Shown: positions 8,062 to 16,865, counted from the first letter of the stretch. The stretch: 29,545 bases of DNA from Ruminococcus sp. UBA7013 (GCA_002449585.1 DJXD01000076.1:1-29545), one strand, 5' to 3'. The notes: generated by a model not told the origin, from the letters alone. A program made the numbers and translations.

Positions 8062-8664
8062 ACAAAGATATTTTTGGAATTTTGTGGAAATTTTAAGCTT
8101 TCTTGTGATGATGTCGTGAGCATAGAGTATAACGGCGCAATTGATCCTATGTTTCCAGGCTGGTATGCTTCTGAGAATATTTTGAAAATAGAATATCTTG
8201 GAAAAGCTTCTGATTATTTTGAAACTAAAAAGCTCACAGTAATAGATCATGCTAACTGTGTGATCATTTTTGAAGATGCGGAGGGCAATCTTTACAGAGA
8301 TGCCTATACTCATTGGAGTACAGAATTTCTTGCAATTGCCAGCTGTTCCTATGAAGGTGTAAATCCGGAAAGCATTCAGATTGGTGATCAAGTGCTTTGC
8401 GCTGTTTCCGGTGATGAAGTCAAGGCGGAAATGGAAATCCTGAATCCTGCCATTCTTGAGAAATCGCTCTTGGAAATCGTTTCTGGTGATGCCAATGCAG
8501 ATGGCAGTGTGAATATTATGGATGTGATCTTGATCAATAAAGCGATTTACGGGAAAGCAGAACTTTCTTCTGATCAGCTCCATGCTGTGGACTGCAATCA
8601 GAATGGCATCCCGGATGCTTCTGATTCTTTGGTGATCATGAAGATGATTCTGAATGTAGCATAA
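8062..8664 (+). pseudogene. 5'-truncated or frameshifted dockerin protein
   Basis: The frame is open from 8062, just after a stop at 8059-8061, and encodes about 200 residues. The last 60 form a type I dockerin with two calcium-loop repeats, GDANADGSVNIMDVILINKA and DCNQNGIPDASDSLVI. The first 130 are a beta-rich module I do not recognise. No signal peptide or good start exists in this frame (only a TTG at 8074 without a ribosome binding site). Just upstream another frame (about 8018-8116, VEASERNLKTGEIEQRY...) also looks coding and has AAAGGA, so a frameshift or deletion is likely near 8090. A terminator follows. If expressed, export is unlikely. Confidence 0.6.
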
Positions 8665-8667
8665 AAA

Positions 8668-8690
8668 AAGACCGCCCAAAGCGGTCTTTT
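8668..8690. terminator. Bidirectional terminator, dockerin remnant versus pgsA operon
   Basis: AAGACCGC pairs with GCGGTCTT around CCAAA (8668-8688), with an A-run before and TTTTCTT after. It ends both the plus-strand dockerin gene (stop at 8664) and the minus-strand pgsA operon (stop at 8692). Confidence 0.85.
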
Positions 8691-8691
8691 C

Positions 8692-9276
8692 TTATTTAGT
8701 ATCAATATATTTGGCATAGCCTTTTAGATAGATTCCACCAGATATGATCGTTAAAATCACAGAAATCCAGACAAGAGCCGTCAGAATCAAAGTGATCATT
8801 GCGGTTGTACCACCATCACAGATAATATTAAAATCTTCAATGCACATCAACCAGATCAGAATCAAAACAATCGTGATCATAGTAAAGGCCGTTTTGAGTT
8901 TTCCCCAAATTCCAGCGGCAACCACAACGCCCTTTTCAGCCGTCACCAGACGCAGACCAGAAACCATGAATTCCCTTGCGGCGATGATCGTAATGACAAT
9001 GCCATTGACAGGAATGCCAGGGGCATTTATATCCGCAAGACAGGCAAGCGCAGCCAAGACAAGAATTTTATCTGCCAGCGGATCGGCAAATTTTCCGAAT
9101 GTCGTTACCAGATTATATTTTCTGGCTATTTTGCCGTCTAATGCATCTGTGATGGATGCCGCCGCAAAAATGATAAATGCAATGGTCATATGATAGGGAA
9201 TGTCCCAGTATAGAAACAACATAAAAAACGGGATCAAAATAATCCGCATGAGAGTGAGTTTATTTGGCAGATTCAT
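8692..9276 (-). CDS. pgsA: CDP-diacylglycerol-glycerol-3-phosphate 3-phosphatidyltransferase
   Basis: A 194-residue integral membrane enzyme of phosphatidylglycerol synthesis. It carries the full CDP-alcohol phosphotransferase motif D47-G48-x2-A51-R52-x8-G61-x3-D65-x3-D69, in ITDALDGKIARKYN and GKFADPLAD. Several hydrophobic helices follow (about 85-110, 125-145, 160-185). Its start codon overlaps the rimO stop (ATGA), so translation is coupled. pgsA after rimO is a common Firmicutes arrangement. Confidence 0.95.
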   Translation of the reverse strand: MNLPNKLTLMRIILIPFFMLFLYWDIPYHMTIAFIIFAAASITDALDGKIARKYNLVTTFGKFADPLADKILVLAALACLADINAPGIPVNGIVITIIAAREFMVSGLRLVTAEKGVVVAAGIWGKLKTAFTMITIVLILIWLMCIEDFNIICDGGTTAMITLILTALVWISVILTIISGGIYLKGYAKYIDTK

Positions 9277-10601
9277 GAAACCACCTCACCGATCAGGTCA
9301 TAATCTAGGGTATCAGTGATCCTGATCTGTACATATTGGCCGCAGGAGAGCTTTGTTTCTGATGAGAAGAAAATTTTTCCATCAATATCCGGGGCATCTG
9401 CCGCAGTGCGTCCGAAATAACAGCCTGCCCATTTGTCAAAGCCTTCAACAACAGCTATTTTGATCGTACCCAGCTGACGGGCATTATATGCAGAATTGAT
9501 CTGCATTTGCTGTTCCATGATAATATCAGCACGATGCTGACGAATTTCTTCGGGGATTTGATCGGGGAAATTTCCGGCAGGTGTGCCTTCTTCCTGTGAA
9601 TAGGCAAAACAGCCCAGATGAGTGAATTCTTGATCTCTGACAAATTCAGCAAGTTCATTGAACTGTTGTTCTGTTTCGCCGGGAAAGCCGGTGATCAATG
9701 TTGTCCGGAGGATGATCTCCGGGATTCTGTCACGGAGTTTTTGCATTAATTCACGCAGATTTTGATTTGTCGTAGGGCGGCGCATTCTTTTTAAGATCTG
9801 ATCATTGCAATGCTGAATTGGCATATCCAAATATTTGACTATTTTATCTTCTTTTGCAATCACATCTATTAATGCATCTGTGATGCGTTCCGGATAGCAG
9901 TATAATAATCTGATCCATTTCAGGCCGCTGATCTGACATAATTCTGTGAGGAGTTCGGGGAGTTTGGAAACGCCATATAGATCTTCCCCATAACGAGTAG
10001 TATCCTGAGCGATGATGTTTAATTCTGTCACGCCATAATCCGCAAGTTGACGGGCTTCGGCAATGACATCTTCAAAAGGCACGCTTCTATATTTTCCACG
10101 GATCATGGGAATGGCGCAGTAAGTACAGCCATTAGAGCAGCCTTCTGCAATTTTGAGATAAGAAAAAAATGGAAGGGTAGAAATAATTCTTTCGCCTGTT
10201 TGTTCTAAATCCGTTTTAGGAGCGAATTGGACAATTCTTTCACCATGGAGGACTTTATCAAGAACATCAATAATATCTTTATCATTGCCGATTCCAATGA
10301 CCGCATCCGCTTCGGGGAATTCCTCTGCGGCTTGTTCTCGATAACGTTCTGTTAGGCATCCGGTAAGGATCAGCTTTTTAATCTGACCTTCCTGTTTGAG
10401 GGCGGCAATTTCAAGAATGGTTTCAATGGCTTCTTCTTTGGCGGATTGGATAAAACCGCAGGTATTAACAACAGCAACATCTGAATCGCCGAATTCAGTT
10501 ACTAATTCATAGCCATGTGACCGGAGTTTCCGGAGCATACGCTCTGAATCGACTAGATTTTTATCGCATCCCAGAGACACGACACATACTTTGACTGACA
10601 T
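9273..10601 (-). CDS. rimO: Ribosomal protein S12 methylthiotransferase RimO
   Basis: A 442-residue radical SAM methylthiotransferase that modifies a conserved aspartate of ribosomal protein S12. The N-terminal UPF0004 domain supplies the auxiliary cluster cysteines C12, C48 and C82 (SLGCDKN, NTCGF, TGCLTE). The radical SAM cluster is C155-x3-C159-x2-C162 in GCSNGCTYCAIP. A TRAM domain lies at the C-terminus. SLGCDKN and the short length favour RimO over MiaB. It overlaps recX at the start (TGATG) and pgsA at the end (ATGA). Confidence 0.94.
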   Translation of the reverse strand: MSVKVCVVSLGCDKNLVDSERMLRKLRSHGYELVTEFGDSDVAVVNTCGFIQSAKEEAIETILEIAALKQEGQIKKLILTGCLTERYREQAAEEFPEADAVIGIGNDKDIIDVLDKVLHGERIVQFAPKTDLEQTGERIISTLPFFSYLKIAEGCSNGCTYCAIPMIRGKYRSVPFEDVIAEARQLADYGVTELNIIAQDTTRYGEDLYGVSKLPELLTELCQISGLKWIRLLYCYPERITDALIDVIAKEDKIVKYLDMPIQHCNDQILKRMRRPTTNQNLRELMQKLRDRIPEIILRTTLITGFPGETEQQFNELAEFVRDQEFTHLGCFAYSQEEGTPAGNFPDQIPEEIRQHRADIIMEQQMQINSAYNARQLGTIKIAVVEGFDKWAGCYFGRTAADAPDIDGKIFFSSETKLSCGQYVQIRITDTLDYDLIGEVVS

Positions 10602-11230
10602 CAGTCATCCTCCTGTTCTGCAAAATAATTTTCAATCGCATTCCGGACAGATGCATAATCATATCCAAGCCGGAGCATACCAGAAAGGGCTTTATTACGG
10701 GTTTTCATATCCTGTGGATCAATCAGGATACTGCCGTATTTTTTAGCAAGTACTTCAAAAACCTGTGTTTCTGCGGTTTCCTCATAAGCAGAGAGGGCTT
10801 CTTCTATGAGATGCTTGTCAAGTCCTTTTCTGAGCATTTCCAGCCGTGCCCGATGAATGCCATATTTCCGGGTTGCAATCAAAAATTCGGCATAGCGTTC
10901 TGCATAACGCCGGTCATTGATCGCACCGCATTGCACAAGCTGATCCATGACATGATCGCATAATTCTCGATCTTGATAAGTATGCATGAGTTTTTGATAC
11001 ATGATACAGTAAGAATAATCACGTTCATCCAGCAGATAGCAGGCTCTTCGATAAGCCCGGCGGAAACGGGATTTTTGATGCAATTCTCTGAGGGATTCTT
11101 CTTCGAAATATGTGCTTGGCTGCAAATGATATTGCCGCACGAATTCGCCGTCTATTTCATAGACGGCGTATTCCGTGCGTACTTCATAATAATTTTTTTT
11201 TCTGGTAATTTCTTTGATGATCGTTTTCAT
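10601..11230 (-). CDS. recX: RecA regulator RecX
   Basis: A 209-residue all-helical, basic protein of the RecX family, which binds RecA filaments and modulates recombinase activity. Recognisable three-helix repeats include RFRRAYRRACYLLDERDYS, DQLVQCGAINDRRYAERYAEF and RLEMLRKGLDKHLIEEAL. The start at 11230 (MKTIIKEITRKKNYYEV) lies 4 nt after the recA stop; an upstream ATG at 11392 would only add residues read from recA in another frame. Immediate position behind recA supports the call. Confidence 0.9.
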   Translation of the reverse strand: MKTIIKEITRKKNYYEVRTEYAVYEIDGEFVRQYHLQPSTYFEEESLRELHQKSRFRRAYRRACYLLDERDYSYCIMYQKLMHTYQDRELCDHVMDQLVQCGAINDRRYAERYAEFLIATRKYGIHRARLEMLRKGLDKHLIEEALSAYEETAETQVFEVLAKKYGSILIDPQDMKTRNKALSGMLRLGYDYASVRNAIENYFAEQEDD

Positions 11231-11234
11231 GTTA

Positions 11235-12425
11235 TTATTCCGTAGGGTCAAATTCTTCATAATCTTCATCGGCATCAGCATCCAGATTAACAGGGGCATT
11301 TTCTGTTTCCTCGGGTTCGGAGCTGAGTGTTTCAGATGCTTTGCGAGCGGCTTCTTCTTCTCCGGATTCTTCTGGTAAGAGATCGATTTCACTCATGTGT
11401 TCAAGAATTTTGGCCTCGATCTCTTTTCTGAATTCTTCATTGTCAGCCAGCATCTGCTTGACATTGTCACGCCCCTGACCAAGTTTCTGATCCTGATAGC
11501 TGAACCAAGAGCCGCTTTTCTTGATAATATCCAGCTCAACAGCCAGATCCATGATTTCGCCGTCACGGGAAATGCCTTTGCCATAGATGTTATCAAATTC
11601 GCATTCCCGGAAGGGGGGAGCGACTTTATTTTTAACAACTTTGACTTTCATTCTGTTGCCGATCGGAACGCCGTTTTCTTTGAGAATTTCGCCTTTGCGA
11701 ACATCCATGCGGATCGTTGCATAGAATTTCAGGGCACGGCCGCCGGGAGTGGTTTCAGGGTTGCCATACAGAACGCCGATTTTTTCACGGATCTGATTAA
11801 TAAAAATCGCAACACAACCAGTTTTTGAAACAACAGAAGTTAATTTCCGCATTGCCTGAGACATCAGGCGAGCCAGCTGGCCAACATGATTATCACCCAT
11901 TTCGCCATCAATTTCAGCTTTGGTTGTCATAGCGGCGACAGAATCGACAACAAGAACATCAATTGCACCGGAGCGGACAAGAGATTCTGCAATTTCGAGA
12001 GCTTGTTCACCGCTGTCAGGCTGAGCGACAAGGAGATTATCAATATTAACACCGAGCTGTTTTGCATATTTAGGATCAAGCGCATGTTCAACGTCAATAA
12101 ATGCGGCTTCTCCGCCCATTTTCTGGGCTTCTGCGACGATATGCAAAGCCACGGTTGTTTTTCCGGAGCTTTCAGGGCCATAGAGTTCGATAATTCTGCC
12201 ACGGGGGACACCACCCACGCCAAGCGCAAGATCCAGCGTCATAGAGCCAGTGGGGATGACATCGACAGTCATTTTTGCCTGCTGGCCGAGACGCATGACA
12301 GCTCCTTGACCAAATTGTTTTTCAATCATCTTAATGGCATGATCCAGAGCGGCTTTTTTCTCTTCACGGGTTGCTGGTGCTTGATAGATAGCACTCTTTT
12401 CAGGTTTTGCTTTTGCTTTTGCCAT
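11235..12425 (-). CDS. recA: Recombinase RecA
   Basis: A 396-residue recombinase for homologous recombination and SOS induction. Walker A is GPESSGKT (83-90); ATP-site and loop motifs include VVDSVAAM, FINQIREKIGV and GGRALKFY. The tail after about residue 345 is long and very acidic (ESGEEEAARK, DADADEDYEEFDPTE), a region that in other RecA proteins tunes filament loading. The ATG at 12425 is preferred (AGCAGG 9 nt before); an ATG at 12431 is possible. The gene is preceded by a long structured leader and followed by recX. Confidence 0.97.
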   Translation of the reverse strand: MAKAKAKPEKSAIYQAPATREEKKAALDHAIKMIEKQFGQGAVMRLGQQAKMTVDVIPTGSMTLDLALGVGGVPRGRIIELYGPESSGKTTVALHIVAEAQKMGGEAAFIDVEHALDPKYAKQLGVNIDNLLVAQPDSGEQALEIAESLVRSGAIDVLVVDSVAAMTTKAEIDGEMGDNHVGQLARLMSQAMRKLTSVVSKTGCVAIFINQIREKIGVLYGNPETTPGGRALKFYATIRMDVRKGEILKENGVPIGNRMKVKVVKNKVAPPFRECEFDNIYGKGISRDGEIMDLAVELDIIKKSGSWFSYQDQKLGQGRDNVKQMLADNEEFRKEIEAKILEHMSEIDLLPEESGEEEAARKASETLSSEPEETENAPVNLDADADEDYEEFDPTE

Positions 12426-12903
12426 TTTCATTTACCTGCTACTCAAAATATGGACAAATATACCCATATTGAGAAAATACCTGCTTCAACCTGTATGCTT
12501 TTGATAGTGACAAGTACTATCTACTCACAAGTTCATGTACAGTCCACAGGCGTAAATTCCCGTATCGCCTACGGTACATATTTACAAATGCGTTTCTGTG
12601 CATACTGTAAATCTTTTCTCAAGTAGCTCTCCTTTCATTATAATTAAATTTATGTTTGATTCAGACCTGGGCTCACTGTACCCTTTGCAGGTCTTACCCT
12701 GCCGCTTATACCGTAATATTTCAGTCGGTATGGATTTCCCACAGCTACGCCTGCTGTCAAGTCAGCACAAACGAATACCATGGATTTCCTCTTTTTAGGT
12801 ATCTTCGGACTTCTTTTTCTGTCTGCATTTATCTATATTTGAGTATATTTTCACCTCCTGTTCAATACCTCCTGCATGAGTTCTGATATTTGCTTTTCTT
12901 TAT
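12426..12903 (-). promoter_or_regulatory. Long, hairpin-rich recA leader, possible structured RNA
   Basis: About 480 nt without a convincing gene between the recA promoter and recA. In order of transcription it holds: two AGGAGGT sites (near 12858-12874), a direct repeat GGAAATCCAT (12789-12780 and 12739-12730), and perfect hairpins at 12767-12752 (5 bp, 6-nt loop), 12731-12708 (6 bp, 12-nt loop), 12694-12663 (7 bp with an inner GGG/CCC), 12521-12503 (6 bp, 7-nt loop) and 12470-12447 (7 bp), the last just before the recA ribosome binding site. I could not match it to RNase P, SRP, tmRNA, T-box or a known riboswitch. A clear GAAC-N4-GTTC LexA box was not seen. Confidence 0.5.
12650..12781 (-). 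CDS. Possible 43-residue leader ORF upstream of recA
   Basis: ATG at 12781 preceded by GAGGA, reading MVFVCADLTAGVAVGNPYRL and onward to a TAA at 12650. It spans three of the hairpins of the recA leader, so it may be an artefact of a structured RNA, a remnant of an older gene, or a genuine small peptide whose translation would refold the leader. No family is recognised. A second short frame begins with TTG near 12623 behind a good AAAGGAG and reaches only 17 codons. Confidence 0.2.
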   Translation of the reverse strand: MVFVCADLTAGVAVGNPYRLKYYGISGRVRPAKGTVSPGLNQT

Positions 12904-12909
12904 GTATAT

Positions 12910-12918
12910 ATTATAGCA
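12910..12918 (-). promoter_or_regulatory. Extended -10 promoter for the recA leader
   Basis: On the minus strand TGCTATAAT (12918-12910) is an extended -10 with a perfect TATAAT. The -35 region 17 bp upstream is weak. It lies between prmC (stop at 12954) and the leader, pointing to recA. Confidence 0.65.
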
Positions 12919-12953
12919 TATCAGTTATTCAGAATTGATCAAACTGAGAAATT

Positions 12954-13763
12954 TTATTTTTTCAAGCCGGTCACAATTCTGTCACGGTGTTCCAGATCTT
13001 GTATAATCTGGATATGAGCGAAATCATGAGCTTTCAGAATTTGGGAGACCGCTGTTCCCTGCTGAGAGCCGATCTCAAAGGCGAGCAATCCGCCGGGATG
13101 CAGGGCAGATTTCCATATAGCCGGAATTTGCTGGTAATAATATAAACCATCTGCGCCGCCGGATAATGCAGAAAAAGGCTCATGCCGGACTTCTGTTTGC
13201 AGTTCCTGCATTTCCTGATATGTCAGATAGGGTGGATTGCTGATAATGAGATCTATGTTTTGAAAACAGCAAGCCGTTGCAGAATCCAGCACATCCCCCT
13301 GAATCAGATCAATGGCAAGCTTGTGATAAGAAATATTTTTCTGTGCATATGCCAAAGCTTCAGAGCTGTATTCCACAGCGGAAATTTTAATATCTGGAAG
13401 ATGCTTTTTCAGAGCCAAGGCAATACAGGCTGATCCAGTGCAAAGATCTATGATATGCTTCACAGGATGTTTTTGAATCCAGTCAAGAAGCAGATCAATC
13501 AGACATTCTGTTTCAGGTCGTGGAATCAGTACGCCATGACCAACAAAGACACGCATGCCATAAAATTCCCATTCGCCAAGGAGATATTGCAAAGGTTCGC
13601 CGCTGATGCGTTTCTGAATCATGGCAGTGAGAGCCTGTTCCTGTTCAGCCGTAAGTGTCCGGCGAAATCTGTCCCCGGTGATCTGTTCCAGCATACACTT
13701 GAATTCAAAATCAGAATCAGGAATATTGGCATCAGAAAGCTTTTGTTTTAATGCGTTTACCAT
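12954..13763 (-). CDS. prmC: Peptide chain release factor N5-glutamine methyltransferase
   Basis: A 269-residue SAM-dependent methyltransferase that methylates the GGQ glutamine of release factors. The N-terminal helical domain (1-75) recognises the factor. It carries GEPLQYLLGEWEFYG (55-69), the SAM motif I DLCTGSACIAL (106-116) and the catalytic NPPY (176-179). It overlaps the YqhQ-like gene by 7 nt. A prfA gene is often adjacent in Clostridia but is not in this window. Confidence 0.94.
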   Translation of the reverse strand: MVNALKQKLSDANIPDSDFEFKCMLEQITGDRFRRTLTAEQEQALTAMIQKRISGEPLQYLLGEWEFYGMRVFVGHGVLIPRPETECLIDLLLDWIQKHPVKHIIDLCTGSACIALALKKHLPDIKISAVEYSSEALAYAQKNISYHKLAIDLIQGDVLDSATACCFQNIDLIISNPPYLTYQEMQELQTEVRHEPFSALSGGADGLYYYQQIPAIWKSALHPGGLLAFEIGSQQGTAVSQILKAHDFAHIQIIQDLEHRDRIVTGLKK

Positions 13764-14722
13764 TGATCATCCTCTAAATTTTCAGGAATGCAGGGCTTCA
13801 TGGCGGCAATTGCGATTTCAATCTGTGAAGCATCCGGCTCTTTTGTGGTGATTCTCTGAATCTGTAAGCCTGGCCATGAAATGATTTTTGCAATCAGGCT
13901 GGAGCTGCGCCCTGCAAATTGAATGCATTCGAACGAACAGCCCACAGTGATAGGCATCAGCACGAGACTGCAAAGAAATCTTTCCCATGGAATTGTAAAC
14001 GGCACGAGACACATGACAAAAATGCTGATAAATAATGTCAGGAAAATAAAGCTTGTGCCGCATCTCGGATGCAGACGAATCTGTTTTTGTACGTTTTCAA
14101 CTGTCAAAGGAAGTCCTGCCTCAAAGCAGGCAATTGTTTTATGTTCTGCGCCATGATATTCATAAGTCCGGCGCATTTCTTTCATCAGGCTCGTAGCGGC
14201 CATATAGCCGATGAAGACTATAATTTTAATAATGCCTTCTGCGAAAGATTGAATCACTCTGTTTTGTGTCAATGGTGGGATTAATCCAACCAGCCATTTC
14301 GGAAGAAACAGGAATAATCCCATTGCAAAGACCACGCCCAGAATCATGCCAATCATCATGATACCCTCAGCAGTTTTTTCATCAAAATGGGAATCCAGCC
14401 ATGATTCAAATGCAGAAGGCTGTTCTTCTGTTTCTGCTTCTTCTTCAGTCATCTGTTTTTCTGCTGATTTCATCAAGCATTGATAGCCATCTTTCATGGA
14501 GAAGATAAAGCTGTACACGCCACGGATCAGGGGAATTTTGCGATACCATGGCCGATTTTGAGGGATATCCCATGTTTCCACATCGATTGATCCGTCAGGC
14601 AGACGGCAGGCCATTGCCCCCCGGAATTTGCCTTTCATCATAACGCCCTCAATCAGAGCTTGTCCGCCGATCTTGCTTTTATGCGGATTCATGACACAGG
14701 ATTCTTGTTTCTGTTCGCTCAA
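13757..14722 (-). CDS. YqhQ-like DUF1385 membrane protein
   Basis: A 321-residue protein with the family opening KIGGQALIEGVMMKG (16-30) and the conserved core YHGAEHKTIACFEAG and HPRCGTSFIFL. About four membrane helices are visible (roughly 119-142, 160-180, 222-245, 250-275). The function of DUF1385 is unknown; the conserved His/Glu/Cys core suggests metal binding. The annotated start is TTG at 14722 with a weak GAAGTG; an ATG ten codons in (14692) is an alternative. Neighbourhood with prmC is widely conserved in Firmicutes. Confidence 0.88.
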   Translation of the reverse strand: MSEQKQESCVMNPHKSKIGGQALIEGVMMKGKFRGAMACRLPDGSIDVETWDIPQNRPWYRKIPLIRGVYSFIFSMKDGYQCLMKSAEKQMTEEEAETEEQPSAFESWLDSHFDEKTAEGIMMIGMILGVVFAMGLFLFLPKWLVGLIPPLTQNRVIQSFAEGIIKIIVFIGYMAATSLMKEMRRTYEYHGAEHKTIACFEAGLPLTVENVQKQIRLHPRCGTSFIFLTLFISIFVMCLVPFTIPWERFLCSLVLMPITVGCSFECIQFAGRSSSLIAKIISWPGLQIQRITTKEPDASQIEIAIAAMKPCIPENLEDDQW

Positions 14723-14737
14723 AAAATCACTTCTTTC

Positions 14738-16159
14738 TTAATCATGCTGTTCGGGGGGGAGTGTGATCAGAACAGTTGTGCCAACACCTTCCTGACTTTC
14801 AATTTCAAGTGTTCCCCCATGAGCAGTAATAATTTCATCTGCAACCGCCAGCCCGATCCCTGAACCTCGTCGGGTGTGATTGGGCTTATAGAATTTAATT
14901 TTGATTTTGGGTAGATCTGACGCTTTAATACCACAGCCATCATCTGCGATTCGCACACACACATTTCCCTCTTTTTCAAATGCTCTGATCCGGACATGTC
15001 CGCCGGGATCGGAATATTTAATTGCATTGTCGATGATATTAATAAATACTTGACGTATGCGATTTTTATCACCGTAGACAAATGGCAGCATTTCGGGTTC
15101 ATCATATTCGATCTTGATATTATCCTGTGTGGTTTTATTCATATAAATCAAGACAGCGTCACCAAGTTCGGCGAGTACATCCATAGTAGCTTTCTGGAGG
15201 GTAAAATGACCGCTCTGCATTCTGGAAAAATCCAGTAATTCCTCGACCATCTGGGAAAGTCTTCCGGTTTCGTTCGTGATCACGTTCATGCCCTTCCGGA
15301 TCGTTTCGGGATCATTCTCACACATGCAAATTGTTTCTGCCCAGCCTTTAATTGCTGTCAAGGGTGTTCTTAATTCATGCGATACGGATGAAATAAATTC
15401 GTTTTTCATGTCTTCCGCATGAGAGAGTTCATCCGCCATATGATTGATCGCTGTACATAGATCGCCGATTTCATCAGAATTGCCATACTGAATGCGGCTT
15501 GAAAAATCGCCTTTTGCGAATTTTCCAGCCATGCGGCTGACCTGTGTAATTGGCCGGATGATGCTGCCGACAAAATAGATTCCGGTTAGAATTAGCATAG
15601 AGAGAATCACAGCACAAACGACAATAGCAGCGATGACAATGCCATCAACAGCATGATCTACTTCTGTAAGGGAACAGACAACACGAACAGCGTCATATTC
15701 TGAACTAAAAGAAGAAATATCCATACAGACGGCCATGATTTTTTCTTGATTTTCGGCTTTGCCGACCCAGTAGCCCTCCCCGCCGCCATGCAGATTATCA
15801 TAATCCGGTACGGAAGTATCTGCCGCCGGGGAAAATCCGGAAGAAGTCAGCACAACACGGCCTTTAGCATTCACCGCCATGAGTTCCATTCTGTCCTTTG
15901 CAGAAAAGCTTTCAAATGTACGCCGCATTTCAGATGATAGATTTGTATCAGAATCTTGTGCATATCGGCTCAGAATATTGACAACAGAAGTCAATTCTGC
16001 TGTCAATGTCTGCCGGGCACTGGTATAATAAAATGTCTGGACAGCATAGACAAATCCTAATACTAGGGCGATCATGATTAGAATCATCACAGCCAGATTA
16101 TTAATAATCCATCGCTGTGTGATACTTCTTTTTTTGGGTTGTTTTTCAGACTTTATCAT
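14738..16159 (-). CDS. Membrane sensor histidine kinase with HAMP domain
   Basis: About 473 residues. TM1 at 20-43, an outside sensor region of about 130 residues, TM2 at 173-197, HAMP at about 198-250, then HisKA with the phosphorylated His261 in SSVSHELRTPLTAIKGW, and a HATPase_c domain with N box NIIDNAIKYSD, G1 ADDGCGIK and G2 GSGIGLAVADE. It should autophosphorylate and hand phosphate to the response regulator encoded just upstream. The layout is like ResE/PhoR/WalK. The start is uncertain: ATG at 16159 overlaps the regulator stop by 14 nt; ATGs at 16174 and 16222 are further out. The sensor domain contains a Gly-rich loop HGGGEGYWVGK resembling dCache/PAS sensors, but no ligand can be inferred. 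Confidence 0.92.
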   Translation of the reverse strand: MIKSEKQPKKRSITQRWIINNLAVMILIMIALVLGFVYAVQTFYYTSARQTLTAELTSVVNILSRYAQDSDTNLSSEMRRTFESFSAKDRMELMAVNAKGRVVLTSSGFSPAADTSVPDYDNLHGGGEGYWVGKAENQEKIMAVCMDISSFSSEYDAVRVVCSLTEVDHAVDGIVIAAIVVCAVILSMLILTGIYFVGSIIRPITQVSRMAGKFAKGDFSSRIQYGNSDEIGDLCTAINHMADELSHAEDMKNEFISSVSHELRTPLTAIKGWAETICMCENDPETIRKGMNVITNETGRLSQMVEELLDFSRMQSGHFTLQKATMDVLAELGDAVLIYMNKTTQDNIKIEYDEPEMLPFVYGDKNRIRQVFINIIDNAIKYSDPGGHVRIRAFEKEGNVCVRIADDGCGIKASDLPKIKIKFYKPNHTRRGSGIGLAVADEIITAHGGTLEIESQEGVGTTVLITLPPEQHD

Positions 16160-16847
16160 TCCATTTATAGCCATAGCCCCAGATGGTGACAATATATTGT
16201 GGATTTGACGGTTCATCTTCAATTTTCAGACGAATCCGGCGGATATTGACATCTACAATTTTGTAATCACCATAATAATTTTCGCCCCAGATATGATTTA
16301 AAATACTGGCTCTATCCAAAGCGGTATTTTTATTATTCATGAAATATTCTAAGATTTGATATTCTACCTGTGTCAGATCAATCGGAACGCCATGTTTTGC
16401 AACAGTACGGCTTTTGAGATTCAGCGTAAACGGCCCTGATTCAATCACAGGGCTTTTTTCATCACTTGCAAAACTCATGCAGACACGTCTATAAATCGCA
16501 TCCACACGGGCAGTTAATTCAGATAAAGAAAAGGGTTTTGTAATATAATCATCTGCGCCGATCATCAGGCCGCTGACTTTATCCATTTCCTGAGTTCTGG
16601 CAGTCAGCATGATAATGCCGAGTGTAGGGCTTTTTGCTCTGAGCTGTTTGCAGACAGTGAAGCCATCAATGCCGGGCATCATAATATCCAGCAGAACAAT
16701 ATCAAAATTTCCGTTTTCTTCTTCAAATTTTTGTAAAGCCTGTTCTCCGCAGTTAACATCTGTGACATCATAGCCGGCACGTTTTAAATTAATCACAACG
16801 CAATCCCGGATAACGTCCTCATCTTCACAAACAAGAATTTTTTTCAT
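16146..16847 (-). CDS. OmpR/PhoB-family response regulator
   Basis: A 233-residue regulator. The receiver domain (1-120) has the acidic pair ED (8-11), the phospho-acceptor Asp54 in LLDIMMPGIDGF and Lys104 in ITKPFS. The C-terminal winged helix has LTQVEYQILEYF, HIWGENYYGDYKIVDVNIRRIR and TIWGYGYKW, typical of OmpR/PhoB DNA binding. AAGGAG lies 9 nt before the ATG. It is co-transcribed with the kinase and sits 18 nt after a lipoprotein gene. Target genes cannot be read; the pair may act on its own operon. Confidence 0.95.
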   Translation of the reverse strand: MKKILVCEDEDVIRDCVVINLKRAGYDVTDVNCGEQALQKFEEENGNFDIVLLDIMMPGIDGFTVCKQLRAKSPTLGIIMLTARTQEMDKVSGLMIGADDYITKPFSLSELTARVDAIYRRVCMSFASDEKSPVIESGPFTLNLKSRTVAKHGVPIDLTQVEYQILEYFMNNKNTALDRASILNHIWGENYYGDYKIVDVNIRRIRLKIEDEPSNPQYIVTIWGYGYKWNDKV

Positions 16848-16865
16848 AATTAATTCTCCTTTTGA

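Noticed and set aside
7999..8679. 226-codon minus-strand frame opposite the dockerin remnant
   Set aside because: It reads antisense to clear dockerin calcium loops, starts inside a terminator and has no domain logic.
12426..12540. LexA/SOS box before recA
   Set aside because: Only a half site (GAACTTGT) is visible; no GAAC-N4-GTTC palindrome was found by reading.
11886..12626. 246-codon plus-strand frame opposite recA
   Set aside because: It is a shadow of recA; no ribosome binding site and a composition (Cys, Phe, His rich) unlike a protein.
12426..12903. RNase P RNA, because of a GAGGAAA-like string in the recA leader
   Set aside because: The hallmark GAGGAAAGUCC is not intact, the partner P4 strand is missing and the region lacks the expected overall length and order.
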